The notes beneath the pieces are model-generated. The model was not told where the DNA came from, did not search any database, and worked only from the letters and a program-made list of their open reading frames with translations. The position numbers and the translations under genes are program-made. From an uncultured Bacteroidales bacterium (GTDB lineage: Bacteria; Bacteroidota; Bacteroidia; Bacteroidales; UBA932), in the NCBI GenBank assembly GCA_944325435.1, contig CALVAC010000003.1:62001-126000 (forward strand): DNA of 64,000 nucleotides, in the 5' to 3' direction. This document shows positions 18,329 through 26,293 of the stretch, in pieces (positions within the stretch are counted from its first letter, which is position 1; each line of letters begins with the position of its first letter).

Positions 18329-18360
18329 ATTGCCCTGCATTTGCATAGATGGTAATTTTG
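18329..18360 (+). promoter_or_regulatory. Proximal promoter candidate for the TonB receptor-peptidase operon
   Basis: ATTG (18329-18332), 20 bases, then TAATTTTG (18353-18360), which fits TAnnTTTG. Transcription would begin about 16 bases before the receptor ATG at 18383. Together with the distal candidate, the 191-base gap after recG may contain two start points. Confidence 0.5.
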
Positions 18361-18382
18361 CGGGCTCAACTTTTACTGGACA

Positions 18383-21190
18383 ATGAAAAGGAGAATCATA
18401 ACGGCTACTCTTGCATTGCTGGCGGCTTATACAGTGCTTCCGGCACAGAACAGCAATATAACTGTCAGAGGCGGCATCATATCTGAAGAGGACGGAAGTC
18501 CGGTAGATTTCGCAAGCATTCTGCTGTCCCCCTCCAATATGTACTCGATGACAGACAAGGATGGCCGGTTCAGCATAGAGAATGTCCCTTCGGGAGAGAT
18601 AACTCTCTCTGTGGAATTCTTCGGAATGGAGAAGGTCGACACGACGTTCACCGCGATGGCCGGAGAGACGGTGAACCTGAATCTGAAGATGAGACCCGTG
18701 TCGTTCCGTCTGGAGCACGTAGTGGTGACAGCGACCCAGAACAAGGCCGGGAGCAGCACCGCATCCAATATCTCCAGACAGGCGATGGACCATATGCAGA
18801 CCAGTTCCATAAATGATGTAATGGCACTGCTCCCCGGAGTGGAGATATCCAACCCCGACCTCTCCTCCGCACAGAGCCTGACCATAAGGTCCATTAACGG
18901 GGCATCTGTCCCGAACAACGCCCTGGGCACAGCCATCTATATGGATGGAGCGCCTCTGTCGAACAATGCCAACCTGCAGACACTCAGTCCTGTGATCGGA
19001 GGGTCCACATCGACGCCGGCAGGGGGGGCGGATCCATCATCAGGAGTTGATGTCAGAGGACTGTCCGCCGACAATATCGAGTCCATCGAGGTCATCCGCG
19101 GAATACCATCTGTCGAATACGGAGACCTCACATCCGGGGCCGTCATTGTCAAGTCAAAGGCAGGAGAGTCCCCTCTCACAGTCCGGTTCAAGGCCAATCC
19201 GAACATATACCAGGTCTCCGCAGCCAAGGGGTTCTCTCTCGGCGGGAGGGCCGGCGACCTCAACGTATCAGCAGACTACGCCTACAACCAGAACAGCCTC
19301 ACCCAGTCGTTCGCATTCTACCAGAGGGCCAATGCCAAGGCCCTGTGGAGCGTCATGGTCGGCGACCACACAAGTTCCAATACATCCTTCACCTTCACTT
19401 ACGGACGTGACACCCGGAACAGGAATCCGGATGATACATATCCGGTGGAGTCCAGAGCCAATGAAATCGGAATAAGGCTCAACAACAACGGAAGCGCGTA
19501 CATCAACAGGGAATGGCTGAAATCCATCAACTGGACCGTGTCGGCAAGCTATACCGACAAGAAGTCATACTACCTCTCCACAGCCACCAACGCGACAAGC
19601 CTCTATTCCACGGCGATGGAGAATGCCGTATACACCAATATCCCCGGACTGGAGATCTCCGACACAGACGGGAATCCGATAACATTCCTTCCGTCAGGCT
19701 CCGAGGATATCAAGGGCACCATACTCCCCTACAGCTATGAATATTTCTACAACATCTACGGCAAGGAAGTCAACGCTTACGCAAAACTGAACTTCGATAT
19801 GAGCCACACCTGGGGCAATGTCACAGACAGGCTGCTTGCAGGTGCAGACTTCAAGACCGACGGCAACCTCGGGGAAGGGGCCGTATACAATGATGACACA
19901 CCGCCGTACAGAAGTATAGACAATACGGCATCCGGCTACAGGAAACGCCCTTACTATGACATACCTTTTGTCAACCAGCTCGGAGTCTATGTCGAGGACC
20001 AGTTCAACTACAGGTTCGCACAAAGAGAGCTGAACATATCCGCCGGACTGCGTTTCGACTATGTGAACGGGCTCACGGCGCTGGCGCCGAGAATCAACGC
20101 ATCCATAGATGCCTGCCCGTGGATGACCATCCGTGGAGGCTGGGGCATCACCAACAAGGCGCCTACATCCCTGTACCTCTATCCGAACTATGCATACCAC
20201 GACCTTGTATTATATAACGGTATGGATGTCAACAGGCCAGAGGAAGAAAGGCTTCTCGTGGCACAGACCACAGTCTATGATGTGTCGAACCCGGACCTCG
20301 AGATAGCCAGCAACCGCAAGGCGGAGATCGGAATCGACTTCAACATAAAGAAAAGGTTCAGGGTATCGGTCACGGCTTATGATGAATACATGAAGAACGG
20401 ATACAGTTTCGGGACCGACATAGGCTCGTTCCACTGGATGACATACACCAACTACAAGGTGGCAGACGAGAACCCCGGTTCAATCCCGACCCTGACAAAG
20501 GGAGACACCTACTCATCGTTCTTCATGACATACAGTCCGATGAACAGCCAGACCGTCCGCAACAGCGGAGTGGAATACGAGATCGATCTCGGGAGGTTCG
20601 ACGCCATCCGCACATCCTTCTACATCAACGGAGCCTGGATGAAAGGTTACTATCAGACCAACGGGAACTCATTCGGGACAAGGAAACCTGCAGGAGGGTC
20701 GCCGGAATACAATGTAGCCATCTACGATGCCTGCCCGCAGCACCATTCCGAACGGTTCAACACGACACTCAGGATCACGCACAACATCCCGAAGATCGGA
20801 CTGGCCATCACTCTTACCGGACAGTTCACCTGGTTCTACAAATACTGGACGGAATACCCTTACAACGATGAGATGCCGAGCATGTACATTTCCCACGAGG
20901 ACGGGAAGGTGTATGCTTTCGACCCGTCATTCAAGGATGATCCTGAATTCTCCTATATGATCCCGTCCCTCAGCCCGGGAAGGTTCACAATGGAGCAGTA
21001 CCAGCCGTACGCCATATTCAACCTCAATGTGAGCAAGGAGATCGGAGACGCTCTGACAGCATCGTTCTATGTGAACAATATGTTCAACAGCCATCCTCTG
21101 TACAAGAGAAGGACTACAGGATCATACATAGACATAACGGAGAACATCCCGATATTCTTCGGGTTCGAACTGAAGGTATCGATCAGATAA
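18383..21190 (+). CDS. TonB-dependent outer-membrane receptor
   Basis: A 935-residue TonB-dependent receptor. A signal peptide (MKRRIITATLALLAAYTVLP, cleavage near AQN) precedes a carboxypeptidase-regulatory-like beta-sandwich (VRGGIISEEDGSPVDFASIL to about residue 110). Then come a plug domain (SSINDVMALLPGVEISNPDL, DNIESIEVIRGIPSVEYGDL) and a 22-strand-type barrel ending in FFGFELKVSIR. It takes up a bulky substrate across the outer membrane. The plug has an extra glycine/serine-rich loop (GGSTSTPAGGADPSSG). It is not a SusC-type protein: no SusD partner follows. It heads an operon with secreted peptidases and a HmuY-like lipoprotein, so heme or a peptide is the inferred cargo, but no heme-ligand histidines can be assigned. 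Confidence 0.9.
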   Translation: MKRRIITATLALLAAYTVLPAQNSNITVRGGIISEEDGSPVDFASILLSPSNMYSMTDKDGRFSIENVPSGEITLSVEFFGMEKVDTTFTAMAGETVNLNLKMRPVSFRLEHVVVTATQNKAGSSTASNISRQAMDHMQTSSINDVMALLPGVEISNPDLSSAQSLTIRSINGASVPNNALGTAIYMDGAPLSNNANLQTLSPVIGGSTSTPAGGADPSSGVDVRGLSADNIESIEVIRGIPSVEYGDLTSGAVIVKSKAGESPLTVRFKANPNIYQVSAAKGFSLGGRAGDLNVSADYAYNQNSLTQSFAFYQRANAKALWSVMVGDHTSSNTSFTFTYGRDTRNRNPDDTYPVESRANEIGIRLNNNGSAYINREWLKSINWTVSASYTDKKSYYLSTATNATSLYSTAMENAVYTNIPGLEISDTDGNPITFLPSGSEDIKGTILPYSYEYFYNIYGKEVNAYAKLNFDMSHTWGNVTDRLLAGADFKTDGNLGEGAVYNDDTPPYRSIDNTASGYRKRPYYDIPFVNQLGVYVEDQFNYRFAQRELNISAGLRFDYVNGLTALAPRINASIDACPWMTIRGGWGITNKAPTSLYLYPNYAYHDLVLYNGMDVNRPEEERLLVAQTTVYDVSNPDLEIASNRKAEIGIDFNIKKRFRVSVTAYDEYMKNGYSFGTDIGSFHWMTYTNYKVADENPGSIPTLTKGDTYSSFFMTYSPMNSQTVRNSGVEYEIDLGRFDAIRTSFYINGAWMKGYYQTNGNSFGTRKPAGGSPEYNVAIYDACPQHHSERFNTTLRITHNIPKIGLAITLTGQFTWFYKYWTEYPYNDEMPSMYISHEDGKVYAFDPSFKDDPEFSYMIPSLSPGRFTMEQYQPYAIFNLNVSKEIGDALTASFYVNNMFNSHPLYKRRTTGSYIDITENIPIFFGFELKVSIR

Positions 21191-21223
21191 GATATACAAT
21201 ATTAATTACTAATGGTTACAGAT

Positions 21224-22489
21224 ATGAAAAAGATTATGTTTTTGATTATGGCGGCCGCTGCGGCCCTGTCCATAACATCGTGCGACCCGAATGAATCGAA
21301 GGTCAGCGCGATATCGGTAAACGCTGTCATCGATGAATCCGCACTTGAAAAAATCGGCATAAGCGCAGAAAGCTATACAGTGACTTTCACAAATGCCAAT
21401 ACAGGACTGACCGTCACGGCAGAGAGCGAGAACGGCATCGCCACCGCCACCGGTCTGACCCCGGGTCTCTACAATATCCTTGCAAATGCTTCTCTGGCAG
21501 TAGAGACCAATGCCTATATCCTGTCGGGAAGCGCCAGCAATGTGAACCTTACGACGGATGGGCAGGAAGTGACGATCGCCATTACCGCCACAAAGGAATC
21601 AGCCCTTATATTCAAGGAGATCTATTATGCAGGATGCACATTCCCGAGTCCGAGCGCAAGCGATCCGGAAGCGACCGCCACATATTTCAGGGACCAGTTC
21701 TATGAGATATACAACAACAGCAGCGAGACTGTATATGTGGACGGGATGTGCATAGCCGAGACCATCTTCTCCGACTACACGTTCACGGTACGCTACGAAT
21801 ACCCTATCGAGAACGCGGATGACTACGTATATGTCCAGACCGTATGGCAGCTCCCTGGGGACGGGACCCAGTATCCTGTAGCCCCGGGAGAATCGATAGT
21901 CATCGCACAGTGGGGCACCAACCACAAGGCCGAGAGCCTGACAAAGGGGGCAAGCCCTGTGGACCTTTCCGGCGCTGAATTCGAGGCTGTGGAAGGAGAG
22001 TCCGAGACCTGGGATGGGATCGTGCTCACCGACAATGCAGCCATCAATATGGTCAAGGCCGTAAACGCAAGGGGCTACAGCATGCCTCAGTGGCTGACAT
22101 CCACGAGCGGGTCGCAGTATGTGATCTTCAAGCCATCCGAGCCTTTCCGCACCACTGACTTCCTCACGGCCAATGATGACCCTAACTCGACTGCACTCGA
22201 GATACCTATCTCAGATGTGATTGATGCCGTCCAGTCTGTCAGTGGACCTGAGAGACTCAATTTCCTCGGTCTTCCTACATCCCTCGATGCCGGGGCGGTC
22301 TGGGTGGATGAGCCAAACGGATACAACGGACAGAGCATCTCCAGGAAGATCAGCCGCACTGAAGAGGATGGAAGGGTCGTATATCAGGATACCAACAACA
22401 CGAGCGATGATTTCGAGGTGAACGACACCCCAGAAGTCAGGAGGAACGGTGCAGGCATTCCGGCATGGAACACCTGGATCCAGGAATAA
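21224..22489 (+). CDS. DUF4876-like lipoprotein
   Basis: A 421-residue predicted lipoprotein. The signal ends with the lipobox ALSITSC, so the mature protein starts at Cys near residue 20 and is likely on the outer membrane. A small beta-sandwich part (about residues 28-125: YTVTFTNANTGLTVTAESEN) is followed by a domain containing IFKEIYYAGC, FYEIYNNSSETVYVDGMCIA and VNARGYSMPQW, which recalls lamin-tail-like domains and the DUF4876 family. In my recollection DUF4876 proteins accompany TonB receptors in Bacteroidales. ATG 21224 is chosen over 21212 because it sits directly on the signal peptide. Function is unknown. Surface capture of the receptor's substrate is a reasonable inference. Confidence 0.75.
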   Translation: MKKIMFLIMAAAAALSITSCDPNESKVSAISVNAVIDESALEKIGISAESYTVTFTNANTGLTVTAESENGIATATGLTPGLYNILANASLAVETNAYILSGSASNVNLTTDGQEVTIAITATKESALIFKEIYYAGCTFPSPSASDPEATATYFRDQFYEIYNNSSETVYVDGMCIAETIFSDYTFTVRYEYPIENADDYVYVQTVWQLPGDGTQYPVAPGESIVIAQWGTNHKAESLTKGASPVDLSGAEFEAVEGESETWDGIVLTDNAAINMVKAVNARGYSMPQWLTSTSGSQYVIFKPSEPFRTTDFLTANDDPNSTALEIPISDVIDAVQSVSGPERLNFLGLPTSLDAGAVWVDEPNGYNGQSISRKISRTEEDGRVVYQDTNNTSDDFEVNDTPEVRRNGAGIPAWNTWIQE

Positions 22490-22545
22490 TCCGATCCCGG
22501 AAAGAAGGAACAGACAGTATTTTTACGTCAAACTGACGAACAGAA

Positions 22546-24090
22546 ATGAAGAGAATCGCCTTGACAGGACTGCTTCTCGGCCTCGGAGCGCTCTGCTCCA
22601 GGGCCGGGGACAGCCCGTATACAATCAACAGCCAGGTCCTGAAGGAGAACAATTTCAGGAATTCGCTCTGGATGGAAAGCTACAATGTCGCCGGACTTGC
22701 CTTCAGGCCGTTCCGGCTGTATAACGACCTTGACATCTCCTATGATGGCGAGTACGGAGCCTTCCGTCCACAGCAGCAGGCAACCGAGAGGAACAGCATA
22801 TCCCTCAATACCAGCGGCTCCACATATCTCGGCAAATTCCTGGTCTGGGGCAGTTTCTCTTTCAGGAACATCTTCGAGCAGGGGGTGAAGTACAATGCAA
22901 TGTCATACGAGATAGAGGATGACATGCCGTATTTCATAGCGGATGCCAATCCGAGCCCGTGGCAGAAACAGGAGTATGACCTGCAGGCGAAGATAGCTTC
23001 CCCGGTGCTGTGGGATCACATATCCTTCGGGCTCGGGGTGCACTATGTCACAAAGGTGGGGGCCAAGCAGATAGACCCGACCGCAGAGACATACAAATAC
23101 AATATCGAAATAACCCCGTCAATCACAGTGGATCTCGGCAAAGGGCATTATCTCGGCATCAACGGGCTTTATGACAACCGGTTCGAGATAGCGGACCCTT
23201 CACTGAACAACCAGTGGAAGAGCCAGCGCGTATATATCGGCCGCGGCCTCGGAGAGGCGTTCACACACAAGATCGGTGATAACGATGGAATGCAGGAAGG
23301 AATGTTCAGCGCCACCAGGTACGGGGGCGGCATCCAGTACGGATATTCCGGGGATGTGGAGCTGATGGCCGACTTCAGCTGCATTATCAAGGACGAGCTT
23401 ATGCGCAACAACCCGAAACAGCCGCGTACCTACGGAGGCATCAGCCAGAACGACTTGACGGGCAGGATAGAGCTGCTGTTCGGAGAAGGCTGGAGCAACC
23501 ATCTGTGGCTGACCGGAGAGTACCGGGACACCAGGGGCACGGAATACACCCAGGCCTTCAACTCCTCCCCGGGGATGCAGCTGTGGGAGACCTTGAGCAC
23601 GATAGAGATGAGCAGCTACAGATATATCCAGGCGAGGCTGGGATATGACCACCAGTTCGGAGCATCCGACGAGAGAGGATATTCCTGGATGGCGGGTGCA
23701 GAGGCTGCCTTCGAAATGAAAGACGACAGCTACTACCTTCCGGTATCCACATACGGCTACACCAACGCGACGGCCGGAGTGTTCGGGGCGAAACAGTTCA
23801 AGTTCAGGAAATCGTCCCTGGTGATAAGGCTGGATGCAGGATACAGCCTGAATCTCGGAGGAGAATATGTCTACGGAGGCTCATACCCCGACTATCCGAC
23901 AGTGGAGCTGTACCGATATGACATCGCCTTCCATACAGCCGACTGGTTCAGGGCCGGAGGAAAAATATCATACACAATCAACGTTAAAAGGGTGAACTTT
24001 GCTTTCAACCTGATGGCCGACTGGTTCAGACCTTCAGGAATGGATATGGACAGGACAGTCTGCAAGGGTTCATTCGGGATCATATTCTGA
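22546..24090 (+). CDS. DUF6850-like outer-membrane beta-barrel protein
   Basis: A 514-residue protein with a signal peptide (MKRIALTGLLLGLGALCSRA) and repeated amphipathic beta-strands rich in Tyr, Trp, Gly and Asp to the end (VCKGSFGIIF, a typical barrel-closing strand). I assign it, with moderate confidence, to the DUF6850 family of outer-membrane barrels that I recall beside DUF4876 proteins. It has no plug domain, so it is not a TonB receptor itself. It may form an accessory pore, or an export or anchoring partner for the peptidases encoded next. It follows the DUF4876 gene by 56 bases and precedes the first peptidase by 9 bases. Confidence 0.65.
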   Translation: MKRIALTGLLLGLGALCSRAGDSPYTINSQVLKENNFRNSLWMESYNVAGLAFRPFRLYNDLDISYDGEYGAFRPQQQATERNSISLNTSGSTYLGKFLVWGSFSFRNIFEQGVKYNAMSYEIEDDMPYFIADANPSPWQKQEYDLQAKIASPVLWDHISFGLGVHYVTKVGAKQIDPTAETYKYNIEITPSITVDLGKGHYLGINGLYDNRFEIADPSLNNQWKSQRVYIGRGLGEAFTHKIGDNDGMQEGMFSATRYGGGIQYGYSGDVELMADFSCIIKDELMRNNPKQPRTYGGISQNDLTGRIELLFGEGWSNHLWLTGEYRDTRGTEYTQAFNSSPGMQLWETLSTIEMSSYRYIQARLGYDHQFGASDERGYSWMAGAEAAFEMKDDSYYLPVSTYGYTNATAGVFGAKQFKFRKSSLVIRLDAGYSLNLGGEYVYGGSYPDYPTVELYRYDIAFHTADWFRAGGKISYTINVKRVNFAFNLMADWFRPSGMDMDRTVCKGSFGIIF

Positions 24091-24099
24091 GAAAATTTT

Positions 24100-26280
24100 A
24101 TGAGAAAGACAATCCTTTCAGCAGCTCTTGCCATAGGTGTCTGTGCCGGAGCGTCAGGTCAGACCGGTGCGTCATTCGCCATTGTCGTGGACGACGGCAG
24201 CTATACACGGTGCAGGACAGAGATCGAGCTGTATATGAATGCCGTCAGGGAACAGGGGCTCGATGCCTTCATTCTCGAGAAGCAGTGGGAAAGCCCTGAC
24301 GAGATCAGAGACACATTGAGATATTACTATGCCAACCGCCACCTTGAAGGGGCGGTTTTCATCGGAGATATACCGGTCCCTATGATCAGGAAGGCCCAGC
24401 ATTTCGCATCAGCGTTCAAGATGGATGAAGAAAGGTTTCCGATGAGGGACTCCTCCATTCCTTCCGACCGGTTCTACGATGATTTCGACCTGGAATTCGA
24501 GTATGTCGGAAGGGATTCCGTCGAGACGGAATTCTTCTACTACAACCTCTCCCCGGAAAGCCCCCAGTATATTGAATGCGACATATATTCCGGAAGGATC
24601 AGGCCATCCGGCAGATTCGGGGACATATATGAGGAACTGTCCCGATACCTCGCCAAGGTGGCAAGGCTCAAGGGAGAGAAGAACACCCTGGACAAAGTCA
24701 CTTCATATACCGGCGACGGCTCGTTCTCCAACAGCCTGATAGCCTGGAAGGATGAGACGATCACACTGCAGGAGCAGTTCCCGCTTGCAGGAAAGACAGG
24801 TGACGGCACAAAATTCTATGCTTTCGCGATGTATCCTGTAATGAAGGATATAATGATCGGAGAGATCCAGCGCAACGATCTTGATGTAGTCATTTTCCAC
24901 GAACACGGAATGCCTGACAGGCAGTATCTGACCGCCATTCCGGATGAATCGGGATACAGAGACTATATGTCCGGAGGCTATGAGCTGGGCAGGTTCTATG
25001 CCCGGTCCGCCTACCGGAACGCAATAATGAGAGGGAAGTCACCGCAGGAGGCCGGAGCCGGTCTTTCCTCCCGCTACGGCATAGACTCTACCTGGTACTG
25101 CGATGCATTCGATCCTGCAGTGGAGGAGGCGGATTCGCTTCTTGACCTAAAGACAGGCATTGTCCTGGAAGATATCCAGAAGGCGGCTCCGAATGTACGC
25201 CTGGCGATTTTCGATGCCTGCTACAACGGTGATTTCAGGGAAGATGACTGTATCGCATCAAGGTATATCATGGCCGGAGGCAACACCGTCGTCGCCATCG
25301 GGAATTCGGCCAACGTGCTCCAGGACAAGTCATCCTCTGACCTGATGGGAATGCTTGCCTGTGGATACAGCGTGGGAGAGTGGATGCAGCAGGTCAACAT
25401 ATTAGAATCCCACATACTCGGAGACCCGACATTCAGGTTCACTCCGCCGGCATCCGCTGTCAGGCCAGACCTGAAGAATACCGATCCCGGATACTGGCTC
25501 GGATATGTAGACGACAGATATCCGTGCGACATACAGGGACTTGCCCTGCACAGGCTGTACAGTCTGCACTATGAGGGGCTTCCCGGACTCCTGCAGGAGA
25601 TATATGACACATCAGACTATTATATGCTCAGGCTGCAGTGCATGCACCTGCTCGCCCACTACAGGGGTGACGCATACGTCTCCCTGCTGGAGAAAGCCTT
25701 CGATGACCCGTACGAGTTCATCCGGAGAAAGGCGGCCTACTATGCAGGCAAGACCGGATCCGCTGACCTGCTGGAACCGCTTGCCGAAATGTATCTGAAC
25801 GAATACAATGCCCTGCGGGTGGCATTCAACATAGTCAGCGGCGGCTCGAAGTTCCGTGACAGGGAATTCGTCAGAGTCCTTATGGATATGGTAGCCGGCT
25901 CTGACTTCATATTCGACAAGGAAGCCTTTGCAAAGGAGGCTGAAGACAGGCTCGATGCCCAGTGCAGGATGGAGGAAGGCTCACGCAAGGCGCTGGAAGA
26001 CAAGGATGCACAAATGAGAAGCCTGTACATATCATCTATGCGCAACAACCCCTATCCGCATCTGGCAGATGCCTGCATCGATGCAGTGAAGGATGACAGC
26101 GAGACGACGGAGCTGCGGACACAGATAGCGGAAGTGCTCGGCTGGTATGTCTATTCATACAACAGGGAAGATATCGTCCGCAGCCTGCAGGAATATCTGG
26201 ACAGCGGGGCTGAAATCCCGGACGCATTGAGAGGAGAGATAGTCAAGACCATAGGGAGGCTGTCCGACTACCTTAGATAG
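24100..26280 (+). CDS. Secreted clan-CD (gingipain/caspase-fold) peptidase with HEAT-like tail, copy 1
   Basis: A 726-residue exported protein (signal MRKTILSAALAIGVCAGASG). The core resembles the C25/C13 clan-CD cysteine peptidases. A hydrophobic strand leads to His-Gly (DVVIFHEHGMPD, His269), and a second leads to Ala-Cys (LAIFDACYNGDF, Cys374); ILGDPTFRFTP near residue 443 matches the gingipain pattern of a GDP turn. The N-terminal part (FAIVVDDGSYTRC, GAVFIGDIPVPMI, SDRFYDDFDLEFEY) resembles the gingipain-type propeptide-like/alpha-beta subdomain. From about residue 500 on, helical repeats (HEAT-like: SLLEKAFDDPYEFIRRKAAY) follow. No C-terminal sorting domain is visible. It probably digests proteins outside the cell or in the periplasm. 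A paralogue follows after 13 bases. Confidence 0.75.
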   Translation: MRKTILSAALAIGVCAGASGQTGASFAIVVDDGSYTRCRTEIELYMNAVREQGLDAFILEKQWESPDEIRDTLRYYYANRHLEGAVFIGDIPVPMIRKAQHFASAFKMDEERFPMRDSSIPSDRFYDDFDLEFEYVGRDSVETEFFYYNLSPESPQYIECDIYSGRIRPSGRFGDIYEELSRYLAKVARLKGEKNTLDKVTSYTGDGSFSNSLIAWKDETITLQEQFPLAGKTGDGTKFYAFAMYPVMKDIMIGEIQRNDLDVVIFHEHGMPDRQYLTAIPDESGYRDYMSGGYELGRFYARSAYRNAIMRGKSPQEAGAGLSSRYGIDSTWYCDAFDPAVEEADSLLDLKTGIVLEDIQKAAPNVRLAIFDACYNGDFREDDCIASRYIMAGGNTVVAIGNSANVLQDKSSSDLMGMLACGYSVGEWMQQVNILESHILGDPTFRFTPPASAVRPDLKNTDPGYWLGYVDDRYPCDIQGLALHRLYSLHYEGLPGLLQEIYDTSDYYMLRLQCMHLLAHYRGDAYVSLLEKAFDDPYEFIRRKAAYYAGKTGSADLLEPLAEMYLNEYNALRVAFNIVSGGSKFRDREFVRVLMDMVAGSDFIFDKEAFAKEAEDRLDAQCRMEEGSRKALEDKDAQMRSLYISSMRNNPYPHLADACIDAVKDDSETTELRTQIAEVLGWYVYSYNREDIVRSLQEYLDSGAEIPDALRGEIVKTIGRLSDYLR

Positions 26281-26293
26281 ACGAGGAAGTATC

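Noticed and set aside
18192..18382. Possible small RNA or riboswitch before the TonB receptor
   Set aside because: Two promoter-like boxes explain the conserved-looking motifs, and I see no strong secondary structure or known aptamer sequence.
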